The translations under genes and the position numbers were made by a program. A DNA stretch of 64,000 bases from Microbacterium hydrocarbonoxydans (lineage in GTDB: Bacteria > Actinomycetota > Actinomycetes > Actinomycetales > Microbacteriaceae), in NCBI RefSeq assembly GCF_000956475.1, contig NZ_JYJB01000004.1, forward strand, positions 124,001-188,000. Direction: 5' to 3'. Position 1 is the stretch's first letter. Each line of letters opens with the position of its first letter. The notes under the pieces are model-generated. The model had not been told where the DNA came from, did not search any database, and saw only the letters and a list, made by a program, of their open reading frames with translations. Shown in pieces: positions 53,184-62,082 of this stretch.

Positions 53184-53288
53184 AACGTAGCTTCGCATCC
53201 ACGGCTCCCGGCCGAGCCGTGCATGCGAACGCTACGCCAACTTCCCCTCTGGGGGCTTCCCTACGGAAGCGACGAGAAGGAGCATGAC

Positions 53289-53651
53289 ATGAGCACCATC
53301 GCCTTCGGCACCGCGGCAGTTCTTCCCGAGCGTCCTGCGACGCGACTGCGGGTGACCGCGCGGGGGCGACGGGTGCTCCTGGTTCTCGCGTCGGTTCCGC
53401 TCGCAGCCGGCATCGCGTTCGGCGTCCTCAGCGGCGGCAGCGCTCTCGCCTCGAACGAGGCGTCGTCGACAGCGACGTTCGAGACCATCACCGTCGTGCC
53501 CGGCGATTCGCTCTGGTCCATCGCCTCGAAGGTGGCGCCGAACGAAGATCCTCGCGTGGTCATCGACGAGATCAGCGATCTCAACATGCTCGCGGGATCG
53601 ACGCTGCAGGTCGGCGATGAGCTGGCGATCCCCGCACAGTACTCGAACTGA
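53289..53651 (+). CDS. LysM-domain membrane protein, probable SOS-induced division-control protein
   Basis: 120-aa protein with a basic start, one hydrophobic helix (about residues 28-50, VLLVLASVPLAAGIAFGVL) and an extracellular LysM peptidoglycan-binding domain (VVPGDSLWSIASKVAP...LQVGDELAIP). Position divergent from lexA is the place of mycobacterial Rv2719c (ChiZ) and corynebacterial DivS, SOS-induced cell-division suppressors; similar function is inferred from place and layout, not from catalytic residues. AGAAGGAG lies 5 nt before ATG 53289. Confidence 0.82.
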   Translation: MSTIAFGTAAVLPERPATRLRVTARGRRVLLVLASVPLAAGIAFGVLSGGSALASNEASSTATFETITVVPGDSLWSIASKVAPNEDPRVVIDEISDLNMLAGSTLQVGDELAIPAQYSN

Positions 53652-53703
53652 GCCTCCGACGGGCTCAAGCGCCCAAGGCCTCCGACGGGCTCAGGCACCC
53701 AAG
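53652..53703. repeat. Tandem 26-nt repeat between the LysM gene and hisC
   Basis: Two units (53652-53677 and 53678-53703), of the form GCCTCCGACGGGCTCA followed by AGCGCCCAAG or GGCACCCAAG. The core CCGACGGGCTCA resembles the REP-like elements near murI. It starts directly at the end of the LysM gene. Confidence 0.7.
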
Positions 53704-53760
53704 GGGTGAGTTGTGTCACGTGGGTCGGGTGCGGGGGCATCGCGTTCTAGCATGGGAAGG

Positions 53761-54846
53761 GTGACCGCTTCTCTCGACGACTTGCCTCTTCGCGACGACC
53801 TCCGTGGGCTCACTCCATACGGAGCCCCGCAGGCGCCGCTTCCGATCGCACTCAACGTCAACGAGAACACTCATCCCGTGCCGGATGCGGTCGCCAGCGA
53901 CATCCTCGATGACATCGCCGTGGCGATCCGCGACGTGAACCGCTATCCCGATCGCGAGTTCACCACTCTCCGTGAGGGTTTCGCAGACTACCTCGGGCAC
54001 GGTCTGACCGCTGAGCAGATCTGGGCGGGCAACGGCTCCAACGAGGTGCTCCAGCACATCCTGCAGGCGTTCGGCGGCCCAGGGCGCACCGCGTTCGGTT
54101 TCGCGCCGACCTACTCGATGTACCCCCTGATCGCGCAGGGCACGGGTGCTCGCTGGGTCGCGGGGACTCGGGAATCGGATTACACGATCACTCCGGAGGA
54201 AGCCGCGGAGCAGGTGCGCGCGGTCGATCCCGACGTGATCCTGCTGTGCTCGCCCAACAACCCGACCGGTACGCCGCTGGGGCTCGACGTCGTCCAAGCC
54301 GTGTACGACGCTGCCCGTGGCGTCGTGATCGTCGACGAGGCCTATCAGGAGTTCGCGCCGCGGGATGCGGCATCCGCCTTGACTCTTCTCGAGGGGCGTC
54401 CGCGGCTCGCCGTGTCGCGGACGATGAGCAAGGCCTTCGCGTTCGCGGGCGCCCGCGTCGGCTATCTCGCCGCCGACCCGGCGTTCATCGACGCCCTGCG
54501 GCTGGTGCGTCTGCCGTATCACCTGAGCGCGCTCACGCAGGCCGCGGCCATCGCCGCCCTGCGCAATGCGGACGTCATGCTCGCCATGGTCGACGAGATC
54601 ATCGAGCAGCGCGACCGCATCTCGGCGACGCTCGAGGCGCTCGGCTACACGCCGCACGAATCATGGTCCAACTTCGTCCTCTTCGGTGGCGTGCGCGATC
54701 CGAAGACGGTCTGGCAGCAGCTGTACGACCAGGGCGTGCTGATCCGCGACGTCGGGATCCCGGGGCACCTGCGTGTCACAGCCGGAACGGAGGCGGAGAC
54801 CACCGCATTCCTCGACGCCCTCGCCTCGATAGGATCGGCATCATGA
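53761..54846 (+). CDS. hisC: Histidinol-phosphate aminotransferase
   Basis: PLP enzyme of histidine synthesis, converting imidazole-acetol phosphate and glutamate to histidinol phosphate (361 aa). Family features: [43 protein letters not shown] and the PLP-Lys in [21 protein letters not shown] 53761 is preferred because TAGCAT is 7 nt upstream; the ATG at 53752 with MGR is the alternative. It overlaps hisB by 4 nt and opens hisC-hisB-hisH-hisA-sseB. hisD, often ahead, is missing here. Confidence 0.93.
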   Translation: MTASLDDLPLRDDLRGLTPYGAPQAPLPIALNVNENTHPVPDAVASDILDDIAVAIRDVNRYPDREFTTLREGFADYLGHGLTAEQIWAGNGSNEVLQHILQAFGGPGRTAFGFAPTYSMYPLIAQGTGARWVAGTRESDYTITPEEAAEQVRAVDPDVILLCSPNNPTGTPLGLDVVQAVYDAARGVVIVDEAYQEFAPRDAASALTLLEGRPRLAVSRTMSKAFAFAGARVGYLAADPAFIDALRLVRLPYHLSALTQAAAIAALRNADVMLAMVDEIIEQRDRISATLEALGYTPHESWSNFVLFGGVRDPKTVWQQLYDQGVLIRDVGIPGHLRVTAGTEAETTAFLDALASIGSAS

Positions 54847-55454
54847 GCACCCCCGCGCCTCGCACCTCTCGTCGTGTCCGCAGCACGTCGGAGTCCACGG
54901 TCGAACTCGAGCTGAACCTCGACGGAACGGGTGTCAGCCACATCGACACGTCCGTGCCCTTCTTCGACCACATGCTCACGGCGTTCGCGAAGCACTCGCT
55001 CACCGACCTCACGGTGCGGGCATCGGGTGACACCGACATCGACGCCCACCACACGGTCGAGGACATCTCGATCGTCCTCGGACAGGCGATCCGCGAGGCC
55101 CTCGGCGACAAGTCGGGGATCTCCCGGTACGGCGACGCTCTGGTGCCCCTCGACGAGGCGCTTGCGCAGGCCGTGGTCGACATCTCCGGGCGGCCGTACC
55201 TCGTGCACGAGGGCGAGCCCGCGGGCTTCGAATACCACCTGATCGGCGGTCACTTCACCGGTGCGCTGGTGCGGCACTCGTTCGAGGCCATCACCTTCAA
55301 CGCGGGCCTCACCGTGCACGTCCGCGTGCTCGGCGGCCGTGACCCGCACCACATCGCCGAAGCGGAGTACAAGGCGTTCGCGCGTGCCTTCCGTCAGGCC
55401 AAGGCGCTCGATCCGCTGGTCGACGGCATCCCATCGACCAAGGGCGCACTGTGA
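54843..55454 (+). CDS. hisB: Imidazoleglycerol-phosphate dehydratase
   Basis: Removes water from imidazole-glycerol phosphate (203 aa, monofunctional). Two metal-binding histidine motifs, DAHHTVED and [16 protein letters not shown], and FFDHM are present. It overlaps hisC (ATGA) and hisH (4 nt). Confidence 0.95.
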   Translation: MSTPAPRTSRRVRSTSESTVELELNLDGTGVSHIDTSVPFFDHMLTAFAKHSLTDLTVRASGDTDIDAHHTVEDISIVLGQAIREALGDKSGISRYGDALVPLDEALAQAVVDISGRPYLVHEGEPAGFEYHLIGGHFTGALVRHSFEAITFNAGLTVHVRVLGGRDPHHIAEAEYKAFARAFRQAKALDPLVDGIPSTKGAL

Positions 55455-56086
55455 CCTCCGCGCCCCGGGTCGCCGTCTTCGACTACGAATCCGGCAATGT
55501 GCACTCCGCCGTCAAGGCCCTCGTTGCAGCCGGAGCGGATGCCGTGCTCACCCGTGACAAGAAGCTCGCACTCGAGGCGGACGGTCTCGTGGTGCCCGGA
55601 GTCGGGGCCTTCCAAGCCGTGCGCGATGCGCTGTACGCGCACGGCGGCGACGAGATCATCGATCGCAGACTTGCGGGCGGCCGCCCGGTGCTCGGGATCT
55701 GCGTGGGGATGCAGGTGCTCTTCGCGCACGGTGTCGAGCGCGGCCATGACACAGAAGGCCTCGGCGAGTGGCCGGGCGCCGTCACCGAGCTGAATGCCCC
55801 GGTGCTGCCGCACATGGGCTGGAACACCGTCGAGCCCGGCGCCGACAGCGTGCTGTTCCGCGGCATCGAAGAAGAGCGCTTCTACTTCGTGCACTCCTAC
55901 GCCGCGCAGTCGTGGGAGCTCGACGTCATTCCGCCGTTCCCGCAGCCGGTTCTCACCTGGACGACCTACGGCGACCCGTTCCTCGCCGCCGTCGAGAACG
56001 GGCCGCTGTCGGCGACTCAGTTCCACCCCGAGAAGTCCGGCGACGCCGGCATCCAGCTGCTGCGCAACTGGGTGGGCAGTCTCTGA
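55451..56086 (+). CDS. hisH: Imidazole glycerol phosphate synthase, glutaminase subunit
   Basis: Class I glutaminase that feeds ammonia to HisF (211 aa). Catalytic Cys84 in GICVGMQ and His in QFHPEKS near residue 194. GTG start at 55451 overlaps the hisB stop. The partner hisF is not in this window. Confidence 0.95.
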   Translation: MTSAPRVAVFDYESGNVHSAVKALVAAGADAVLTRDKKLALEADGLVVPGVGAFQAVRDALYAHGGDEIIDRRLAGGRPVLGICVGMQVLFAHGVERGHDTEGLGEWPGAVTELNAPVLPHMGWNTVEPGADSVLFRGIEEERFYFVHSYAAQSWELDVIPPFPQPVLTWTTYGDPFLAAVENGPLSATQFHPEKSGDAGIQLLRNWVGSL

Positions 56087-56186
56087 CTCGGGCGCACGGC
56101 GTCACGCATTTGGGTGAGCGCCGATCGCAGGGGTACCCTCGATTCTCGTGCCTGCCATGGGCGCTTTCCCACCACTCAAGGACGTC

Positions 56187-56933
56187 ATGAACGACTTCGC
56201 GCAGTCTCCCTCTCTCACCCTGCTCCCCGCCGTCGACGTGGCCGGCGGCAAGGCCGTCCGGCTCACTCAGGGTGAGGCCGGCAGCGAGACCAGCTACGGC
56301 GATCCGCTTGACGCTGCGGGGGAGTGGGTCGCGCAGGGCGCCCAGTGGATTCACCTCGTCGACCTCGACGCCGCCTTCGGCCGGGGCAGCAACGCGCCGA
56401 TCCTCCGCAAGGTCATCAAGCAGTTCAAGAACGTGAACATCGAGCTCTCCGGCGGCATCCGCGACGACGCCACACTGGAGGCTGCACTCGAGAGCGGCGC
56501 GACGCGCATCAACCTCGGCACCGCTGCACTGGAGAACCCCGAGTGGGCCGCCGACGTGATCGGGCGATTCGGCGAGGCGATCGCAGTCGGACTCGACGTG
56601 CGTGGCACGACGCTCGCCGCGCGCGGCTGGACCAAGGACGGTGGCGACCTCTGGGAGGTTCTCGACCGCCTCGAGGATGCCGGATGCAGCCGTTACGTGG
56701 TCACCGACGTGACGAAGGACGGCACGCTCCGCGGCCCGAACCTCGACCTGCTGCGCGAGATGACCTCGCGCACCCCGAAGCCGGTGGTCGCCTCCGGCGG
56801 CATCGCCAACCTCGACGACATCGCGGCTCTTCGCGAACTCGTGCCGCTCGGCGTCGAGGGCGCGATCGTCGGCAAGGCTCTCTACGCCGGCGCGTTCACG
56901 CTGGCCGAGGCGCTGGATGTCGCAGGAGACTGA
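56187..56933 (+). CDS. hisA: Phosphoribosyl isomerase A (HisA/PriA)
   Basis: Barrel enzyme that isomerises ProFAR to PRFAR (248 aa). In many actinobacteria it also does the tryptophan-pathway step of TrpF and is called PriA; no trpF is seen here. Markers are [18 protein letters not shown] with the catalytic Asp, ELSGGIRDD and [15 protein letters not shown] with the second Asp. ATG 56187 follows AAGGA by 6 nt; an in-frame ATG at 56148 is not used. It lies 100 nt after hisH and overlaps sseB by 17 nt. Confidence 0.92.
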   Translation: MNDFAQSPSLTLLPAVDVAGGKAVRLTQGEAGSETSYGDPLDAAGEWVAQGAQWIHLVDLDAAFGRGSNAPILRKVIKQFKNVNIELSGGIRDDATLEAALESGATRINLGTAALENPEWAADVIGRFGEAIAVGLDVRGTTLAARGWTKDGGDLWEVLDRLEDAGCSRYVVTDVTKDGTLRGPNLDLLREMTSRTPKPVVASGGIANLDDIAALRELVPLGVEGAIVGKALYAGAFTLAEALDVAGD

Positions 56934-57768
56934 GCCGCACTCCTGCGGTCCGGAGTCGCACAATCACGGCGACTCGGCACCTCCAGGCGGACCCGGCGAC
57001 TCGGCACCTCCAGGCGGAGCCGGCGACTCGGCAGGCGTCCCCTGGGAGGGGCGCAGCTTCGAGTCGAATCCGCACGCGGCAGACGACGGCTCCGCCGACC
57101 CGGCGCTTCTCGACGCGCTGCAGCGTTTCCGGGCAGGGGATGGTTCGCAGGCCGAGGTCGTCGATGCGTTCCGCTCTGCGCGCGTACTCATCCCGCTCGT
57201 CGCCGAGAAGGGCGACGACGGCGTCGGTCCGACCGGTCTCGTCGTCGACAAGACGCAGGAGCTCTCGATCGTGACGGTGGCCGCTCCTGACGGGCGTCGC
57301 GTGCAGCCCGTCTTCTCCTCCGTCGAGGCGATGCAGAGGTGGGATGCGACGGCGCGGCCGATCCCGGTCGAGGCTGTGCGTGCGGCGCTCGCGGCGTCGT
57401 CAGAGGACACCGATCTGATCGTTCTCGATCCGACGTCCGCCACCGAGTTCGTCCTTCGCCGGCCCGCCGTCTGGGCCGTCGCCCAGGGCCACGCATGGGA
57501 GCCGAGCTTCCTGTCGCCCGAGGTCTTCGCCGCGCTTCAGCAGAGCGTGGCGCATGAACTGGCCGTGATCGATGTCGCGGTCGAGGCGGGAGATCCCGAT
57601 GCACGACTTCGCGGTCCCGAGCTCGTGGTGATCCTCGAGCTCGTCGACGGCCTCGAGCGCGAGGTGCTGGATGCGGTCCTGCAGCGTCTCGCGCAGCGCT
57701 GGGCCGCCGACGACCGCATCGCCGTGCTCGCGGACTCGCTGACCGTGAAGCTCCGCCGCTCCGCCTGA
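56917..57768 (+). CDS. SseB family protein
   Basis: 283-aa protein of a widespread actinobacterial family often found after hisA, of unknown function. The N-terminal 45 residues have two nine-residue repeats (GDSAPPGG) and are disordered-looking; the rest is two SseB domains ([29 protein letters not shown] and the second half with [20 protein letters not shown]). ATG 56917 lies inside hisA (17-nt overlap), so it is coupled to histidine synthesis. A role linked to that pathway is inference from place. Confidence 0.85.
   Translation: MSQETEPHSCGPESHNHGDSAPPGGPGDSAPPGGAGDSAGVPWEGRSFESNPHAADDGSADPALLDALQRFRAGDGSQAEVVDAFRSARVLIPLVAEKGDDGVGPTGLVVDKTQELSIVTVAAPDGRRVQPVFSSVEAMQRWDATARPIPVEAVRAALAASSEDTDLIVLDPTSATEFVLRRPAVWAVAQGHAWEPSFLSPEVFAALQQSVAHELAVIDVAVEAGDPDARLRGPELVVILELVDGLEREVLDAVLQRLAQRWAADDRIAVLADSLTVKLRRSA
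56967..57031 (+). repeat. Tandem 27-nt repeat in the sseB N-terminus
   Basis: Two full copies (56967-56993, 56994-57020) and part of a third. Each begins CGGCGACTCGGCACCTCCAG and differs from the next by one base. They code for Gly-Asp-Ser-Ala-Pro-Pro-Gly-Gly units. Confidence 0.9.
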
Positions 57769-57872
57769 ACTCCGCAGGGTCCGCGGTCGTAGGGCGCCCT
57801 TCGTCTGGGTCGCACTCGTACTTCTTCAGCCGAAGTCGACGGCGACGCGAGCGCGCAGACCCGCAGGGCGCA

Positions 57873-57950
57873 GGGATGGCCTGGTCAGGCAAATCGGGAG
57901 GGGCCCGCGAAGCGGGAGGGTCCCCGCTCTTTGCCTGACCAGGCCATCCC
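57873..57950. repeat. Long inverted repeat (21-bp arms) between convergent genes
   Basis: Perfect arms at 57873-57893 and 57930-57950 (GGGATGGCCTGGTCAGGCAA plus one A, and its complement), with a 36-nt centre that itself has a CCCGC-GAA-GCGGG hairpin (57904-57916) and a GGGG/CCCC pair. It may be a bidirectional terminator for sseB and the DUF1844 gene, but is much larger than others here, so a miniature repeat element is also possible. Nothing else is seen in the 57769-57977 gap. Confidence 0.75.
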
Positions 57951-57977
57951 GGAGCCCGGAGGGCCGAAGCCCACGGG

Positions 57978-58370
57978 CTAGTTGACCGGCCCCGTCCACT
58001 TCTCGCCCGGCCCCTTGCCGATCGGGTCGGGAATGGTCGACGCCTCGCGGAACGCGAGCTGCAGCGACCGCAGCCCGTCGCGCAGCGATCGCGCGTGCAT
58101 GTCGCTGATCTCGGGCGCGCCGGCGGTGATGAGACCGGCAAGCGCGTTGATGAGCTTGCGCGCCTCGTCGAGGTCGAGCTGCGCGTCGGGGTCGTCGGCG
58201 AGGCCGAGCTTCACCGCCGCCGCGCTCATGAGATGCACGGCCGTGGTCGTGATCACCTCGACTGCGGGGACGTCGGCGATGTCCCGGGTGGCGGATGAAG
58301 CCGCCTCCTCCTGCCGTGCCCAGCGCTCTTCGCGCTCGCGTGCAGCCTCGTCCGATGCCTGGTTCGTCAC
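57978..58370 (-). CDS. DUF1844 domain protein
   Basis: 130-aa soluble protein of unknown function that commonly stands next to infC in actinobacteria. The DUF1844 core (AVEVITTTAVHLMSAAAVKLGL...LDLDEARKLINALAGLITAG) follows a charged, Glu/Arg-rich helix (residues 1-30). GTG 58370 has AAGGCGAA upstream. It is divergent from infC; the extended -10 of the infC operon lies about 20 nt from its start. Confidence 0.85.
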   Translation of the reverse strand: MTNQASDEAAREREERWARQEEAASSATRDIADVPAVEVITTTAVHLMSAAAVKLGLADDPDAQLDLDEARKLINALAGLITAGAPEISDMHARSLRDGLRSLQLAFREASTIPDPIGKGPGEKWTGPVN

Positions 58371-58384
58371 TTCGCCTTGCCTTC

Positions 58385-58624
58385 TGTTAGACTGTGTCGG
58401 GCTCCGGAGCGTCATGCTCCGGCACGAAAGAGGATTCACTTCCCACCCGCGCTTGCCGTTCAAGGCTACCGGGTCTAGCACTCCGCCGGATCGCATCGAG
58501 AGATGCGCCGGTTGTCAGGGTGCAGAGCCGGCGTCTGAATGCCGGCGGGTAGGGGACGATTCCGATTTCGCCCGGGATGCCGACAGCATCCTGGTGGCCG
58601 AAACCATCGTCTAAGGAGTTCCGC
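58385..58624 (+). promoter_or_regulatory. Promoter and structured leader of the infC-rpmI-rplT operon
   Basis: An extended -10, TGT-TAGACT (58385-58393), starts a leader of about 225 nt. Hairpins are CCGGAGC-GTCAT-GCTCCGG (58404-58422), CGCATC-GAGA-GATGCG (58492-58507) and GCCGGC-N8-GCCGGC (58527-58546). Such leaders bind L20 or other factors for autoregulation in other bacteria; no match to a known class was tested. It ends in TAAGGAG (58612-58618), the infC ribosome site. Confidence 0.65.
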
Positions 58625-59251
<627 letters not shown>

Positions 59252-59324
59252 GATCCGCCCCCAAGACTCCCGCACCGCGGGTTGACAACGTCGCCTGAGA
59301 AGGCGCCATACGAAGGAAGAGAAG

Positions 59325-59519
59325 ATGCCGAAGCAGAAGACCCACTCGGGTGCTAAGAAGCGCTTCAAGATCACCGGCAGCGGCAAGCTGAAGAAGCAGC
59401 AGGCCGGCATGCGCCACAACCTTGAGCACAAGTCGAGCCGTCGCACCCGTCGCCTCAACCAGGACCAGGTTCTGGCCAAGGCAGACTTCAAGGTCGCGAA
59501 GAAGCTTCTCGGTCGCTGA
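59325..59519 (+). CDS. rpmI: 50S ribosomal protein L35
   Basis: 64-aa basic ribosomal protein ([20 protein letters not shown]), middle gene of the infC-rpmI-rplT operon, 73 nt after infC. A Shine-Dalgarno GGAAGAGAAG stands before the ATG. Confidence 0.97.
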   Translation: MPKQKTHSGAKKRFKITGSGKLKKQQAGMRHNLEHKSSRRTRRLNQDQVLAKADFKVAKKLLGR

Positions 59520-59552
59520 CGCGCCCGATCGCAGGAATAGGAACACAGGAAA

Positions 59553-59939
59553 ATGGCAAGAGTCAAGCGGGCGGTAAACGCTCACAAGAAGCGCCGGGTC
59601 ATCCTCGAGCGCGCCTCCGGCTACCGCGGTCAGCGTTCGCGCCTCTACCGCAAGGCCAAGGAGCAGGTCATCCACTCCCTGGTCTACTCGTACCGGGACC
59701 GTCGCAAGCGCAAGGGCGACTTCCGTCGTCTGTGGATCCAGCGCATCAACGCCGCTGCACGCCAGAACGGCATGACCTACAACCGTTTCATCCAGGGCCT
59801 CGGCCTCGCGGGCGTCACGGTCGACCGTCGCATGCTCGCTGACCTCGCGGTCAACGACGCGGCCACCTTCACCACGCTGGTGGAGACGGCGAAGAAGGCT
59901 CTGCCTTCCGACGTCAACGCGCCGAAGTCGGCTGCGTAA
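59553..59939 (+). CDS. rplT: 50S ribosomal protein L20
   Basis: 128-aa protein that binds 23S rRNA early in 50S assembly and, in several bacteria, the leader of its own operon. [15 protein letters not shown] and [17 protein letters not shown] are the family start. It is followed by a terminator 11 nt after the stop, ending the operon. Confidence 0.97.
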   Translation: MARVKRAVNAHKKRRVILERASGYRGQRSRLYRKAKEQVIHSLVYSYRDRRKRKGDFRRLWIQRINAAARQNGMTYNRFIQGLGLAGVTVDRRMLADLAVNDAATFTTLVETAKKALPSDVNAPKSAA

Positions 59940-59947
59940 GCACCTCT

Positions 59948-60400
59948 TCACGCAGGGCGCTCTCCTTCGGGAGGGCGCCCTGCGGCGTTTCCCGGGGAGG
60001 GGCGGGCGGATGCTCGCGTGAGCGCCGCGTCGATGATGGCCGCTGCGCAGATGGCCACCGTGTAGACGAGGATGTCGCGGACGTCGAAGCCGGAACCGAG
60101 CAGCAGAGCCGACGGCGGGAAGACCGATGCCCACGCGCGCGGGAACCCCGTGAGCTGGAAGAGCTCGATCCCCGCGCAGATCGCGACCGCGACGACTGCC
60201 GGTCTCAGCATCCTCGAATGAGGCAGAACCCACGCTGCGAGAAGATAGACCAGCACGGCGTACAACGCGTCGCCGGCCGCGTCGCCGAACGGCCCATCGA
60301 CCGTCGCGTGGACGAGCAGACCGGATCCCACCGTGAGCAGGGCGAGAGCCCCGAGAACGATCCGGCGTCGACTCGGAGCCGCTGCGGTAGGGGACGTCAT
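59948..60400 (-). CDS. DUF2809 family membrane protein
   Basis: 150-aa integral membrane protein with four hydrophobic helices (about residues 14-34, 42-60, 66-82 and 105-125). The motif AICAGIELFQLTGFPRAW and GSGFDVRDILVYTVA fit the DUF2809 (YjgA-like) family, of unknown function. ATG 60400 has TAGGGT (plus-strand 60408-60413) 7 nt upstream. Its last codons contain the rplT terminator hairpin, so the C-terminus (GRPPEGERPA) is shaped by that RNA structure. Confidence 0.82.
   Translation of the reverse strand: MTSPTAAAPSRRRIVLGALALLTVGSGLLVHATVDGPFGDAAGDALYAVLVYLLAAWVLPHSRMLRPAVVAVAICAGIELFQLTGFPRAWASVFPPSALLLGSGFDVRDILVYTVAICAAAIIDAALTRASARPSPGNAAGRPPEGERPA
59951..59984 (+). terminator. Terminator after rplT
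   Basis: CGCAGGGCGC (59951-59960) pairs with GCGCCCTGCG (59975-59984), with an inner CTCC-TTCG-GGAG. GCGTTT follows. It lies inside the last codons of the convergent DUF2809 gene. Confidence 0.85.
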
Positions 60401-60488
60401 CTGACGCACCCTACCCCGGCACGCCGCACGTCTCCCGAGGCGGCGCCGCATGGTGGGGGAGAGGCTTCGCTATCCCTAGACTGAGAGC

Positions 60489-61301
60489 GTGCTGGAGAAC
60501 CCCCGCTCCCCCCGAGTCCGTGCCGTGGCCAAACTGACCAAGCGCAGTGCGCGCGCCGAGACCGGACTGTACCTCCTCGAAGGCCCCCAGGCGGTGCGCG
60601 AGGCATTGACCTACCGCCCCGACGCGATCGTGGAGCTGTTCGCCACTCCGAACGGCTGGGAGAAGCATCCCGACATCCGGGCGAAAGCAGCCGACACAGG
60701 CGTCGACGCCGTGCACGTGACCGACTACGTTCTCGGCGCGATGGCCGACACCGTCACACCGCAGGGGCTCGTCGCCGTCGTGAGGCAGACGCCGACCGCG
60801 GTCTGCGAGGTCTTCGCGTCGTCACCGCGGCTCGTCGCGATCTGCGAGGAGATCCGAGACCCCGGGAACCTCGGCACGATCATCCGCGCGGCCGACGCCG
60901 CGGGCGCCGACGCCGTGGTGCTCACCGGACGTACGGTCGATCCGTACAACCCCAAGGTCGTCCGCGCCACGACCGGATCGCTGTTCCACCTGCCGGTCTC
61001 CGTGGCGGCGGATCTCGACGAGGTCATCGAGCAGGCGCACGCGGCCGGCCTGAACGTCCTCGCCGCGGATGTGAAGGGCGACGATCTGCTCGCGGCGCGT
61101 GCAGAGGGCGTCCTCGCCGGCCCGACCGCGTGGCTGTTCGGCAACGAGGCGCGCGGTCTGGAAGACAGCGCGCTCGCCCTCGCCGACCATGTGCTGAAGC
61201 TGCCGATCTTCGGAAGGGCGGAGTCGCTGAACCTCGCCACCGCGGCGAGCGTCTGCCTGTACGAGAGCGCCTTCGCACAGCGCGCCGCAGCCGGACTGTG
61301 A
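60489..61301 (+). CDS. TrmH/SpoU-family RNA 2'-O-methyltransferase
   Basis: Knotted (SPOUT) methyltransferase acting on ribose 2'-O in rRNA or tRNA (270 aa). An N-terminal substrate-binding domain (residues 1-95, LYLLEGPQAVREAL) is followed by the three SpoU motifs: EEIRDPGNLGTIIRAADA, FGNEARGL and PIFGRAESLNLATAASV. GTG 60489 has TAGACT 6 nt upstream, a leaderless layout. It stands after the rplT operon as in many actinobacteria, where pheST normally comes next; here a two-component system follows instead. Confidence 0.9.
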   Translation: MLENPRSPRVRAVAKLTKRSARAETGLYLLEGPQAVREALTYRPDAIVELFATPNGWEKHPDIRAKAADTGVDAVHVTDYVLGAMADTVTPQGLVAVVRQTPTAVCEVFASSPRLVAICEEIRDPGNLGTIIRAADAAGADAVVLTGRTVDPYNPKVVRATTGSLFHLPVSVAADLDEVIEQAHAAGLNVLAADVKGDDLLAARAEGVLAGPTAWLFGNEARGLEDSALALADHVLKLPIFGRAESLNLATAASVCLYESAFAQRAAAGL

Positions 61302-61407
61302 GTCGCGCCGTCAGGGCGGCCCTCCGCCGGCTGGTACGGTAGATCCCCGGTAGCGCGCGGTGATGTCCGCCGTGCGAGGGGGCGCCGGCTGAAAAGGGGC
61401 AGGATCG

Positions 61408-62079
61408 ATGCGGATTCTGATAATCGAAGACGACGAGCGCGTCGCTGCGGCGCTCGACGCCTTTCTCGCGAGGTCGGGCTACGCCACCGAGCGCGCATCA
61501 GATGGAGCATCCGCCCTGCAGATCCTCGATGCGCACACCGAGGTCGTCCTGCTCGACCTGGGGCTTCCCGACGTCGACGGCATCGACCTGTGCCGCCGCA
61601 TCCGCGCGCGATCCGACGTTCCGATCGTCGTCGTCACCGCGCGCAGCCAGGTCACCGAGCGGATCAAGGGGCTCCGAGCCGGAGCGGACGACTTCGTGGT
61701 CAAGCCCTACGACGTCCACGAGCTCCTCGCCCGCATCGAGGCGGTCACGCGGCGTGCCCGGCCCGTGCACCCCGAGGCGGAGCGCGTCGTCATCGTGTCG
61801 GGCGACGATGTGCGGATCGACCTGGTCGCACGTCAGCTGCTCGTCGGCGATGCGCCGGTGGATCTCACGCCGAAGGAGTTCGACATCGTCGCGGTGCTCG
61901 CTCGTCACCCCGGCGTGGCCGTGCCGAAGGACCGCCTGATCCGCGAGGTCTGGAACACCGACTGGCGCGGCTTCACTCACTCGCTCGAGGTGCACGTGGG
62001 TGCGATCCGGCGCAAGGCCGGTGCACGCCGGTTCATCGAGACGGTGCGCGGCGTCGGATATCGACTCGTGAGCTCCTGA
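61408..62079 (+). CDS. OmpR-family response regulator
   Basis: Two-component transcription factor (223 aa). Receiver with E7-D8-D9, phospho-acceptor D50 in VVLLDLGLPD and K99 in DDFVVKP, then a winged-helix OmpR/PhoB DNA-binding domain (LTPKEFDIVAVLARHPG...VHVGAIRRKAG...GVGYRLVSS). Shine-Dalgarno GGGGCAGGA precedes ATG 61408. It leads a three-gene unit with a histidine kinase (3-nt gap) and a TAXI binding protein. Its target is probably a nearby transporter beyond the right edge. Confidence 0.93.
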   Translation: MRILIIEDDERVAAALDAFLARSGYATERASDGASALQILDAHTEVVLLDLGLPDVDGIDLCRRIRARSDVPIVVVTARSQVTERIKGLRAGADDFVVKPYDVHELLARIEAVTRRARPVHPEAERVVIVSGDDVRIDLVARQLLVGDAPVDLTPKEFDIVAVLARHPGVAVPKDRLIREVWNTDWRGFTHSLEVHVGAIRRKAGARRFIETVRGVGYRLVSS

Positions 62080-62082
62080 CCC

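Noticed and set aside
58414..58614. 67-codon frame in the infC leader ending at the Shine-Dalgarno
   Set aside because: No ribosome site, ATG inside a hairpin loop, composition not protein-like; open frames of this size are common at this GC content.
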